DNA from: Candidatus Zipacnadum vermilionense
GTDB taxonomy: Bacteria > Armatimonadota > Zipacnadia > Zipacnadales > Zipacnadaceae
Assembly: GCA_029821755.1 (NCBI GenBank)
Contig: JALGSV010000001.1
Location: 62,001 to 126,000 of the forward strand
Length of the DNA stretch: 64,000 nt
Direction of reading: 5' to 3'
The position numbers and the translations under genes are program-made. Position 1 is the first letter of the stretch; every line of letters begins with the position of its first letter. Below are positions 16,921 through 24,535 of this stretch, in pieces. The notes beneath the pieces are model-generated. The model was given only the letters and a program-made list of their open reading frames with translations, was not told the DNA's origin and did not search any database.

Positions 16921-19842
16921 ATGAATACTATTGACGACTTGCTCGCCAACCTACCCGCCGCTCGGGCCGACTATGACCAGCCGTTGACACGCCTAACGGA
17001 GGAGCTTAGATTCGCTGGGCTGTTGCTCGAGGCCCGCCCCGACTTGGCCGCTGCCTGTCAGCCGCTCGGCGAGGAGGCAATCGGGCTGGTCGAGAGAGGG
17101 ATAGCCTCGCGCCAGGACCTCGGCGCCCTCGCGTCGGCGGTGGAGGGAGTGCTCGCCCCGCTCTGCGCGGCGGCCAAGGAGTACACCATCTTCTGTGCCG
17201 GGCACGCGCATATTGATATGAACTGGATGTGGACCTGGCCGGAGACGGTGGCGGTGACCTACGACACCTTCACCACTATGGACCGGCTGATGGACGAATT
17301 CCCCGACTTCCACTTCTCCCAGAGCCAGGCCTCCGTCTACCACGCCATGCAGAAGTACGCGCCCGAGGTCTTCGGCATGATCCAGCGGCGGGTGGCCGAG
17401 GGGCGCTGGGACATCACCGCCAGCCAGTGGGTGGAGGGCGACAAGAACATGGCCAGCGGAGAGATTCTCTGCCGGCACCTGCTGTACACTCGTCGGTGGA
17501 TGAAGGAGAACTTGGGGCTTCCGTACGACGCGGCCAAGATCGACTGGGAGCCCGACACCTTCGGCCACCCCTGGACGGTGCCGGGGATTCTCGCCCGGGG
17601 CGGGGTGACGCGGTACTACCATCACCGGTCCAACGGCCCGCGCCTGCAGGCGGCGACGGCAGGGGAGGCCTCGCGGCTGTTCTGGTGGCAAAGCCCGGAC
17701 GGCTCGCGGGTGCTGGTGTACGACGACTCGCCGTACGGGTACAACTGCGAGATCACGCCGCGGATGGTGGACGGGCTGCTGACCTTCTGCCGGCTGACCG
17801 GGCTGAAGGAGATGCTGTGGGTTTACGGCGTGGGCGATCACGGGGGCGGGCCAACGCGGGTGCACTTGCGGGCGGCGCAGGAGATGAAGTCCTGGCCGCT
17901 GTGGCCTCATATCAAGCTGACCACCACCGACGATTATTTCACCACGGTGGAGAGCAAGCCGGCGACCGCGCATCTGCCCGTGCATGAGGGGGAGCTGAAC
18001 TTCGTCTTCGAGGGGTGCTACACCTCGGAGAGCGGGGTCAAGTTCGCCAACCGGCAGAGTGAGAACGCGCTGGTAGAGTCGGAGGCCGTGGCGCTACTGG
18101 GGCGGGCGTTGGCCGGGATGCAGTACCCCCGCCAGGCGCTCACCGAGTCCTGGGAGCGGGCGATGTTCTTGCAGTTCCACGACATCCTGCCGGGGTCGGG
18201 GGTACACGAGACGTATGAGCATGCGCAGGGGCTGTTCCAGGAGACCCTGGCGAACACGAGCATGATCAAGGCGCGTAGCCTGCGGGCTATTGCGGACGGG
18301 GTGGATACCTCTGCCCTCGGGGCAGCGCAGGCTACCCAACCGGGGCCGGACGTGGGCCTGGGCGGCGGAGCCGGTGAGGGCTCCTGGTGGGGCGGCGTTT
18401 CCACCCTCGGCGCGGGGGCGGCGGGCGCGGACCCCTTCCTGGTCTTCAACCCGCTGGCCTTCCCGCGGGATGAGCTGGTCAAGGTGAAGATCTGGAACCG
18501 GGAGGTGCCGGACGCAGTACAGGTCCGGGACGTGGCGGGGAGTGTGAGTTCGGCGCAGGTGCTAGAGAGGGGACACTACTGGGGGCACAGTTTCGTGGAG
18601 GTGGCCTTCCGGGCGGAGGAGTTGCCCGCGCTGGGGTACCGGGCGTATGTGATCGAGCCGCGCGCCGGTGGAGAGGGACGGGCGGAGACGCCTGTCGTAC
18701 CCGGAGGGGAGGCCTACTTCAAGGAAGTCGCGCGGCCCATCTACGGGCTAAGGTATGTCCGGGCGCAGTACACGGGGCCGGTGGCTATTGGCAACGACCT
18801 GCTGGAGGTCACTATCTCCGGCGAGGCCGGGGGCATCATCAGCGTCGTGGACAAGGAGACCGGGCTGCAGTTGGTGCCGGAGGGGTTGGTGCTGGGGAGC
18901 GTCGAGCGGGAGCAGGAGGCACCGCACCAGATGACGGCGTGGCAGCTGGGAGCGATCACGGACAGCGTCGATCCGCTGGCGGGAGCCACGGTGGAGTCAG
19001 TGGCCCAGGGGCCGGTAGTGGCTACGGTCCGGCTGAGGGGGAAGCACAATGACTCGACTTACACGCTGGATATCAGCCTGGCGCGCGGGTCGCGGGAGAT
19101 TCAATTCCGGCTGGACGTAGACTGGCTGGAGCGCGGCGACCCCGAGACGGGCGTGCCCGTGCTGCGGACCTCCTTCCCGCTCAAGATCACCGAGGGCCGC
19201 GCCTTCTTTGAGATTCCCTGCGGGTCGATAGAGCGCCCGGCGGACGGCGAGGAGGTGCCGGCGCTCAACTGGGTCGCGCTCAACGGCGTGAGTGAGGAGG
19301 ACCCGGAGCGGCGCGTCGGGGCGACGCTGCTAAACAACTGCAAGTACGGCCACCGCGTAGCGGGCGACGAGATCCGGCTGACGCTGTTGCGGTCTAGCTA
19401 TGACCCCGATCCCCTGCCGGAGCTGGGTCGGCACGAGATTCGCTACGCCCTGTCGCCCTATGTGGATGACTACTGCCCCGGTGCGGCGCACCGGCAGGGC
19501 TACGCCTTCAACCATCCGTGCATACCGGTGGGGACGACGGCGCATGAGGGGGAGCTGCCCGCGGCGGACTCGCTGGCCCAGGTGCTGACGCACAACGCCA
19601 TCCTGTCGGGCCTCAAGCAGGCGGAGGACTCGGAGGGGACCATCGTGCGGCTCTTCGAGACGGCGGGCCGGGAGACGGAGGCGGAGGTGCGGCTGTCGCC
19701 GGCGCTGATGGCGCCGGATTCGCCCGCGGTGGAGACGGACCTGATGGAGCAGCCGCTGGCGGAGTCCACGGCGCGGATGGAGGGGGAAGTGCTACAGGTC
19801 AAGCTACCGCCGCACGGGATCGCGACGGTGCGGGTGGGGTAG
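16921..19842 (+). CDS. Alpha-mannosidase, glycoside hydrolase family 38
   Basis: A 973-aa retaining alpha-mannosidase of family GH38. The zinc site and core motif are HAHIDMNWMW (His95, Asp99), and the catalytic nucleophile is in WEPDTFGHP (Asp212). Downstream come the helical middle domain (AMFLQFHDILPGSGVHETYE, with the conserved FHD) and the beta-sandwich C-terminus ending PPHGIATVRVG. No signal peptide is present, so it should act in the cytoplasm on imported oligosaccharides. Length is normal. The next gene, an SDR, begins 43 bases downstream, suggesting co-transcription. A degraded copy of this gene's last 35 bases is found at 22586-22620. Confidence 0.93.
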   Translation: MNTIDDLLANLPAARADYDQPLTRLTEELRFAGLLLEARPDLAAACQPLGEEAIGLVERGIASRQDLGALASAVEGVLAPLCAAAKEYTIFCAGHAHIDMNWMWTWPETVAVTYDTFTTMDRLMDEFPDFHFSQSQASVYHAMQKYAPEVFGMIQRRVAEGRWDITASQWVEGDKNMASGEILCRHLLYTRRWMKENLGLPYDAAKIDWEPDTFGHPWTVPGILARGGVTRYYHHRSNGPRLQAATAGEASRLFWWQSPDGSRVLVYDDSPYGYNCEITPRMVDGLLTFCRLTGLKEMLWVYGVGDHGGGPTRVHLRAAQEMKSWPLWPHIKLTTTDDYFTTVESKPATAHLPVHEGELNFVFEGCYTSESGVKFANRQSENALVESEAVALLGRALAGMQYPRQALTESWERAMFLQFHDILPGSGVHETYEHAQGLFQETLANTSMIKARSLRAIADGVDTSALGAAQATQPGPDVGLGGGAGEGSWWGGVSTLGAGAAGADPFLVFNPLAFPRDELVKVKIWNREVPDAVQVRDVAGSVSSAQVLERGHYWGHSFVEVAFRAEELPALGYRAYVIEPRAGGEGRAETPVVPGGEAYFKEVARPIYGLRYVRAQYTGPVAIGNDLLEVTISGEAGGIISVVDKETGLQLVPEGLVLGSVEREQEAPHQMTAWQLGAITDSVDPLAGATVESVAQGPVVATVRLRGKHNDSTYTLDISLARGSREIQFRLDVDWLERGDPETGVPVLRTSFPLKITEGRAFFEIPCGSIERPADGEEVPALNWVALNGVSEEDPERRVGATLLNNCKYGHRVAGDEIRLTLLRSSYDPDPLPELGRHEIRYALSPYVDDYCPGAAHRQGYAFNHPCIPVGTTAHEGELPAADSLAQVLTHNAILSGLKQAEDSEGTIVRLFETAGRETEAEVRLSPALMAPDSPAVETDLMEQPLAESTARMEGEVLQVKLPPHGIATVRVG

Positions 19843-19885
19843 CCCCGTGAGGCGGCCCTGGGGCCGCGGAAGGTAGAACGGAACC

Positions 19886-20650
19886 ATGCTGACCATCGAC
19901 CTCTCTGGCAAGATCGCCCTCGTCACGGGAGGCGCGGGGCAACTCGGGCGCGTGATGGTGCGAACGCTCGCCGATTGCGGCGCGGACGTGGCGATTCACT
20001 ACCACCATAGCGAGGACCAGGCGCGGTCTCTGTTAACCGAGCTTACCGGCCAGGGCCGGCGGGCGCTGGCGGTGCAGGCTGACGTGGGCGACCTGGACTC
20101 GGTGCTGGCGATGCGCGATGCGGTGGTGGCGGGTCTGGGCGCGCCGGACATCATTGTCAACAACGCTGTCGCGCAGTACTCCGGGACCACCGTCCTGGAG
20201 CAGGCGCCGGAGGACTACGAGAGCCAGTTCCGCACCTGCGTGCTGCAGAACGTCTTCATGGCGAAGGCCTTCGTTCCGGCGATGCAGGAGAAACGCTGGG
20301 GCCGCATCATCGCCATCAGCACGGAGTGCGTGATGCAGTGCGCGCCCCACAGTTCCGCCTACGTGTCCGGCAAGCGGGGTATGGACGGGGTGCTGCGGGT
20401 GCTGGCCAAGGAGATCGGCGAGTACGGGATCACGGTCAACCAGGTCGCGCCGGGCTCGACGGTCAGCGACGCGGCGCGCGCGGCGGGCACCGAGAGCCAG
20501 CCCGCCTACGAGGCGGGGTTGCCGCTGAGACGCCGGTCGCAGGACTATGACATCGCCCACGCGGTGGCTTTCCTGGCCTCCGACCTGGCGGGGGATATCA
20601 CCGGCGCCTTCCTCCCGGTCTGCAGTGGCGCAGTGATGCCGACGATTTGA
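19886..20650 (+). CDS. Short-chain dehydrogenase/reductase (SDR)
   Basis: A 254-aa classical SDR. The cofactor loop is TGGAGQLGR, the NNAV motif follows, and the catalytic pair is in SAYVSGKRG (Tyr and Lys four apart). The C-terminus GDITGAFLPVCSGAVMPTI matches the family's dimer-forming tail. The core looks 3-oxoacyl-ACP reductase-like, but placement behind the alpha-mannosidase suggests a sugar or polyol substrate; this is inference. The 3' 130 bases are duplicated at 22441-22570 with about 91 percent identity by hand alignment, which marks this gene as the edge of a rearranged segment. Confidence 0.9.
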   Translation: MLTIDLSGKIALVTGGAGQLGRVMVRTLADCGADVAIHYHHSEDQARSLLTELTGQGRRALAVQADVGDLDSVLAMRDAVVAGLGAPDIIVNNAVAQYSGTTVLEQAPEDYESQFRTCVLQNVFMAKAFVPAMQEKRWGRIIAISTECVMQCAPHSSAYVSGKRGMDGVLRVLAKEIGEYGITVNQVAPGSTVSDAARAAGTESQPAYEAGLPLRRRSQDYDIAHAVAFLASDLAGDITGAFLPVCSGAVMPTI

Positions 20651-20731
20651 AGCGGCATGGTGACCTGTCGCTGCACGGGATTGCGGCGGAGCGGGCGGGA
20701 CGGCCACTGGCAATCCGGAGGAATTAGTGTA

Positions 20732-20764
20732 TTGACAAATCGTCAACGACTCATATATGATGAG
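20732..20764 (+). promoter_or_regulatory. brnTA promoter with two palindromic operator candidates
   Basis: TTGACA (20732-20737) and TATATG (20754-20759) are spaced by 16 bases. The -35 box is inside the palindrome TTGAC-AAATC-GTCAA (20732-20746). The -10 box is inside a second one, CTCAT-ATATG-ATGAG (20750-20764). Type II antitoxins repress their own promoter by binding such sites, so both are candidate BrnA operators. A start near 20766 leaves a short leader before the ATG at 20785. Confidence 0.65.
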
Positions 20765-20784
20765 ACGGTTCGGCTGGGTGCGTC

Positions 20785-21051
20785 ATGAAGATAACTCGAG
20801 TCGGCGCAACCGCCCACGTTCGCGAGAAGCTGCTGGAAAAGCACGGGGTGGAGTGGCACGAAGTGGAGGAGGTCATGGCGCAGGGCCTGCACCCCAGGCG
20901 CGGGAAGAAGGCGCACGGCGAGCCCAGGTACAACCTCGTCGGTCGCACCACCGCGGGCCGAGAGCTAAAGGTGATCTTCGCCTGGGAGGCCGAGGGCGAG
21001 GCCCGCGTGGTTACGGCCTTTGACGCGGGCAAACAACCGAGGAAGAAATGA
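20785..21051 (+). CDS. brnT: BrnT-like toxin of a type II toxin-antitoxin pair
   Basis: An 88-aa protein with the BrnT-type layout: KHGVEWHEVEEVM near the N-terminus, then YNLVGRTTAGRELKVIFAW and a closing strand ARVVTAFDA. BrnT toxins are small RelE-fold ribonucleases; the sequence is divergent, so RNase activity is inferred. The gene overlaps the antitoxin gene by 4 bases (ATGA), and toxin-first order is the usual brnTA arrangement. The leader is short, and the only ribosome site is a weak GGGTG. It probably arrived with the surrounding accessory segment. Confidence 0.72.
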   Translation: MKITRVGATAHVREKLLEKHGVEWHEVEEVMAQGLHPRRGKKAHGEPRYNLVGRTTAGRELKVIFAWEAEGEARVVTAFDAGKQPRKK

Positions 21052-21431
21052 GACAGACCATGACCAATGGCAGCAAGAGGCCCAAGACCATACCGGATTT
21101 CCAGAGCGAGGACGAGGAGATAGAGTTCTGGGACACCCACGACCCGGATGACTATTTTGAGGCAGAGCCGCTGGAGGACCTGATCGTGGCAATCAAGCCA
21201 CAGCCGAAGAAGGCGGTCACGCTCCGCATGGACCCTGACCTGCTCGCCCAGCTCAAAGAGGTGGCCGCGCAACACCACATCGGTTATCAGACCCTGGCGC
21301 GTGAACTCCTCAGGCATGCGCTGTCCAGCGGAACCCCGCGCGTGGCGGGGGCCACGGTGAAAGGCCAGGCGGCTCCCGGGGTGATTGTCAAAGCTAAGGC
21401 CGCCAAGCTCAAGGAGCCAAAGAGCGCCTGA
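21048..21431 (+). CDS. brnA: BrnA-like antitoxin (CopG-type C-terminal domain)
   Basis: A 127-aa protein. The N-terminal part IPDFQSEDEEIEFWDTHD matches the CopG/BrnA antitoxin pattern (FWxxHD). The second half, KKAVTLRMDPDLLAQLKEVA then GYQTLARELLRHAL, is a ribbon-helix-helix DNA-binding unit. The start overlaps the toxin stop (ATGA), with GAGG a few bases upstream; an alternative ATG is at 21060. The tail beyond residue 95 is basic and Ala/Lys-rich, longer than usual. It should neutralise the upstream toxin and repress the promoter at 20732-20764. Confidence 0.78.
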   Translation: MRQTMTNGSKRPKTIPDFQSEDEEIEFWDTHDPDDYFEAEPLEDLIVAIKPQPKKAVTLRMDPDLLAQLKEVAAQHHIGYQTLARELLRHALSSGTPRVAGATVKGQAAPGVIVKAKAAKLKEPKSA

Positions 21432-21485
21432 GGGCGGCCCTTGGCCGCGGATGGCGAAACGGGCACGACGGACGGGAGGTGCGTC

Positions 21486-22319
21486 ATGCGGAAGCTCGGA
21501 TGGGTGGCGGCGTTTCTGGCCGTGTTCATCTTCGGGGCGGCTGTCGGCGCCGGCATGTCTTACCACCACAGCTATCGGTCCTATATGGGCCTGGAGGCGG
21601 ACACGGCGGCCGGGCATCTGCTGACCGACCTTGCCGTCGCACGCCACCTGCGATTGGGGGAGCCCGAGACGGCAATGAGGAGCCTCGACGAGAAGATCGA
21701 CGGAGAGATCGTGTTCGTGGCCCAGCCGCCGCCAGGGATTCCACAGACCGCCCTCGCCAGGCGTGCGCTCACCGCGGCGAAGACCTACCGTGAGCGCTTC
21801 CCGTCAGGTTCGCCTCACGCTGCACAGGTCGCGCTGGCGCTCCAAGGCATCCAGGTGGAGCCGCGGGAGGCGCATCTCGGCATGCTTACCAAGGTGGGTG
21901 ACGCCGCTCCTGCGTTCGCCGTGAAGACCATCAACGGCACGCGGTTCGACCTCGCGAGGGCACGCGGTAAGGTGGTCGTGCTAAACCTGTTCTCGCCGAC
22001 ATGCGGCGCGTGTCTGCAGGAGCTGCCGCACCTGGAGCGGGAGATCTGGGCGAAGTACAAGGGCCGTGAGATCGCGATGGTCGCGATCGCGCGAGATTGC
22101 ACCCCGGAGGAGATCCGCGCGATCCCCCAGGCGGAGGCCCTGAGCTTCCTCATCGCCACTGACCCCGATAGAGCGGTCTTTCGGAAGTACGCGGAGCAGT
22201 ACGTGCCCCAGACGTACGTCATCGACCCGGCGGGGAAGATCGCGTACCAGTGCACCGGCTTCTACCCCGGCGACACGGCAGAGATGGCCAAGGTGATCGA
22301 GAACCTCCTCCGAGAGTGA
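21486..22319 (+). CDS. TlpA-like thioredoxin-fold protein, membrane anchored
   Basis: A 277-aa protein with an N-terminal anchor (VAAFLAVFIFGAAVGAGMSY) and a TlpA/ResA-type thioredoxin domain from about residue 140. The redox pair is in SPTCGACLQELP (Cys173, Cys176), a CGAC variant of the usual CxxC. The cis-Pro segment is AEQYVPQTYVIDPAGKI. The N-terminal stretch between anchor and thioredoxin domain is helical and unrecognised. It probably faces outward as a thiol:disulfide oxidoreductase or a structural relative. GGGAGG lies 6 bases before the ATG. It follows the toxin-antitoxin pair by 54 bases, but no functional link is evident. Confidence 0.82.
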   Translation: MRKLGWVAAFLAVFIFGAAVGAGMSYHHSYRSYMGLEADTAAGHLLTDLAVARHLRLGEPETAMRSLDEKIDGEIVFVAQPPPGIPQTALARRALTAAKTYRERFPSGSPHAAQVALALQGIQVEPREAHLGMLTKVGDAAPAFAVKTINGTRFDLARARGKVVVLNLFSPTCGACLQELPHLEREIWAKYKGREIAMVAIARDCTPEEIRAIPQAEALSFLIATDPDRAVFRKYAEQYVPQTYVIDPAGKIAYQCTGFYPGDTAEMAKVIENLLRE

Positions 22320-22440
22320 CTGCAGGTAAGCGCGGGGCTTCCGGCGTGGAGGGTCTGCAGAAGGCCCTGAGCTGCCGAGCCAGCCGCATGGCCTCCTGAC
22401 CTGCCCCATTCGCGCTACCACTGCATAACTCAGAGCGCCT

Positions 22441-22570
22441 GTCGCTGCGACGCTGGTCGCACGACTATGACATCGCCCACGCGGTGGCCTTCCTGGTCTC
22501 CAACCTGGCGGCGGACCTCACCGGCGCCTTCCTCCCGGTCTGCAGTGGCGCAGTGATGCCGGCGATTTGA
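22441..22570 (+). pseudogene. Duplicated 3' end of the SDR gene
   Basis: These 130 bases align without gaps to 20521-20650, with 11 mismatches by my count (about 91 percent identity). In frame they read DYDIAHAVAFLVSNLAADLT and on to a matching stop. No start, Rossmann fold or catalytic residues are present, so this is a fragment and not a gene. Confidence 0.88.
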
Positions 22571-22582
22571 AGTCGCTGCTAT

Positions 22583-22621
22583 GCGCCGCCGCATGGGATT
22601 GCGACGGTGAGGGTGGGGTAA
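22583..22621 (+). pseudogene. Duplicated 3' tail of a GH38 gene
   Basis: In frame these bases read APPHGIATVRVG and a stop, the same last residues as the mannosidase at 16921-19842 (LPPHGIATVRVG). 32 of 35 bases match 19807-19841 by hand. It sits 12 bases after the SDR fragment, the reverse of the intact gene order. Confidence 0.75.
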
Positions 22622-22648
22622 GGCGGGAGCGAAACAGCCGTGTGGTGC

Positions 22649-22677
22649 TTGCTCAAAGCTCCAACTGCTCCTATACT
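22649..22677 (+). promoter_or_regulatory. Promoter of the membrane protein/MBL operon
   Basis: TTGCTC (22649-22654), a 17-base spacer, then TATACT (22672-22677). It lies 55 bases upstream of the ATG at 22733. The region is visibly richer in A/T than its surroundings. Confidence 0.65.
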
Positions 22678-22732
22678 AACATAATGGCTGGACTGGTTTG
22701 CGGGGGGAAAGTCAGACGGCGGGAGGTAGAGT

Positions 22733-23422
22733 ATGGGGCCTAGCGTCAGACTGCAGGAGTTGACATTGTACGAGGCGTTCGGCTACCTCGTGCCGGGCGC
22801 AAGCATAGTCGCTTGGACAATGCTGGTGCCGTGGGACGGCCTGAGAGCTTGGGCGGCTGGAGGCGCGGGGAGGCTATCATTCTGGGTTGGGGCGATAGTG
22901 CTTGCGTATCTGGCGGGGCACTTGGCGCAGGCCGTGGGGAACCGCCTACCTAAGCGGCCCAGGGGGAACGCTGTCGGCGACATGGGGTTCGGGTCTGATA
23001 CACAGAGCACCGTACGCAGCGCGGTTCGTAGGCAGTTTGGGGAGGACGCGGTCGCGGATGAGGACGTCTTCAGATTCTGCGCGGCGTTCGTCAAGCGGGA
23101 GGGCTGCTTCAGGGAGTGGGAGTTGTTCGAGTACCGGGAGGGGTTCTATCGAGGGATGTGGGTTGTAACCGGCATTGCGTTTCTGGAGGTGGTCGTAGCT
23201 TACTTCACGGGGCAGCATTTGGGGTTTCCCTGGGGCGGGCCGATCAGGCAGCCCTGGATCGCTACGCTGGTGGCCCTGGGGATCACGTTCTGGCTTTTTG
23301 GAGCACGGTATTTCCGATTCCGTGGATACTTGGTTGGGGGAACATACGTGAGTTTCTGCGAGTGCGTGCTGTCGGGGGGAACTGCCAGGCGGACGACTCC
23401 CGAGCGAGGCGAAGATCGATGA
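22733..23422 (+). CDS. Multi-span membrane protein of unknown function
   Basis: A 229-aa protein with four likely membrane segments: FGYLVPGASIVAWTMLV and LSFWVGAIVLAYLAGHLAQ in the N-terminal half, then WVVTGIAFLEVVVAYFTG and WIATLVALGITFWLFGA near the C-terminus. Between the two pairs is a soluble stretch of about 75 residues (RSAVRRQFGEDAVADEDVFRF). I recognise no family. GGGAGG lies 6 bases before the ATG. The stop codon overlaps the next start (ATGA), so the two proteins are translationally coupled and probably act together. Base and codon use look less GC-biased than neighbouring genes, suggesting transfer. Confidence 0.72.
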   Translation: MGPSVRLQELTLYEAFGYLVPGASIVAWTMLVPWDGLRAWAAGGAGRLSFWVGAIVLAYLAGHLAQAVGNRLPKRPRGNAVGDMGFGSDTQSTVRSAVRRQFGEDAVADEDVFRFCAAFVKREGCFREWELFEYREGFYRGMWVVTGIAFLEVVVAYFTGQHLGFPWGGPIRQPWIATLVALGITFWLFGARYFRFRGYLVGGTYVSFCECVLSGGTARRTTPERGEDR

Positions 23423-24495
23423 ACGAGAAACGGTGGTGGCAGACTTTCTTCACGTACGTGTGGGTGTTCAACACAGGGAGAGGTCTGGCAGTGTGCGTCC
23501 GCTTCCCGCATGACGTTGGACTGCTCTACGATCTTGGGTCAAGTGAGAGGTTCTCACCTACTGGGTTCATAGCTGAGCACATCAAGCCGCGTCTCCGCAC
23601 GTTCGGCAATTGCCCAGTCGGGCAGGTTGTGCTGTCGCATCCGCATGCCGACCACATCGCTGAAATCTCCGCGATTGCAGAGAAAAGCTCGTGCTACCCG
23701 AAGTTACTCACCTGCCCGCATGACAAGGGGCCAGACGAGGGGCCAGATGAGCGAGTGAACTTCACTCGGGTGAACAACCCGGCATCTGCGGCCGACCTGG
23801 TCGAGGAGTACCGTGAGGTGTTCAAGCCGCGCCGTCTGCCCCTTCAGACCATTGAGTCAGAGACCGACAATCCCGTCCCGAATGTCGAGTATGGTATCTA
23901 CTATCTCAGACCACCGGAGTGTGACAAGCTTCATCCGGAAGATGATCAGGCGTACTCCAACGCCATGAGTCTGGTGCTGTACATTCGTCATGGGCTCCAA
24001 AGCGTCCTGATCCCTGGGGACATCACGCCCGAGGCGATGGAGCGGGTTCTGGCCGGCGGGAAAGGGGTCGAGAAGCGTTACACTTACTTCGGTGATCTCC
24101 CGAAAGGGATGCCCAATAGCATCAACCTCTGCACATCGAGCCAGCCAGACCTCGGGGACCTTCTGAGTGAGAGGGGGCTGACGCTTCTCGTAGCTCCTCA
24201 CCACGGTCTTGAATCGGGTTTCTGCGAAGCGCTGTTCGACTGTATGAAGGGAGGCAAGCCGACGCTGAACATCATCTCAGAGAAACGTCATCTCAAAGAC
24301 ACGGACGGGAAAGTGGACACAAACTATCAGGGCGAGGATGGTGCACATGGCGTGAAGGTGGATGTCGAGGGCACTGTGGAGGACCGCTATTCGGTGTCGA
24401 CCCGCGACGGCCATCACATACTCGCTGTGTTGCGCGGGACTCAGCCGCGACTGGAGGTTCGTCTCCGCAAGGACGCGGAGGAACTGCTTCTGTAG
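23419..24495 (+). CDS. ComEC-like metallo-beta-lactamase-fold hydrolase
   Basis: A 358-aa MBL-fold protein. Metal ligands are in LSHPHADH (His74, His76, Asp78, His79), the LIPGDI segment and APHHGL (His261, His262). The HHG motif and the layout match the C-terminal domain of ComEC/Rec2-type proteins and stand-alone relatives, which act on nucleic acids or nucleotides. No signal or membrane segment is present, so it is cytoplasmic. It is coupled to the upstream membrane protein by a 4-base ATGA overlap. The track's frame starts at 23116, but that extension lies inside the upstream gene. Its role is unknown; a two-gene defence or signalling module is possible. Confidence 0.85.
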   Translation: MNEKRWWQTFFTYVWVFNTGRGLAVCVRFPHDVGLLYDLGSSERFSPTGFIAEHIKPRLRTFGNCPVGQVVLSHPHADHIAEISAIAEKSSCYPKLLTCPHDKGPDEGPDERVNFTRVNNPASAADLVEEYREVFKPRRLPLQTIESETDNPVPNVEYGIYYLRPPECDKLHPEDDQAYSNAMSLVLYIRHGLQSVLIPGDITPEAMERVLAGGKGVEKRYTYFGDLPKGMPNSINLCTSSQPDLGDLLSERGLTLLVAPHHGLESGFCEALFDCMKGGKPTLNIISEKRHLKDTDGKVDTNYQGEDGAHGVKVDVEGTVEDRYSVSTRDGHHILAVLRGTQPRLEVRLRKDAEELLL

Positions 24496-24535
24496 TTCTT
24501 GGCGGGCGCCAGCCCTCCTCAAGCCTGAGCGCTGC

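Larger units (their letters stand above)
22320..22732. other. 413-bp gap holding duplicated gene ends and a promoter
   Basis: Contains the SDR 3' copy (22441-22570), the GH38 3' copy (22583-22621) and the promoter at 22649-22677. The first 120 bases show nothing I can identify. Confidence 0.7.

Noticed and set aside
22441-22570. A second short SDR gene
   Set aside because: Only the last 40 codons are present; cofactor and catalytic motifs and any start are missing.
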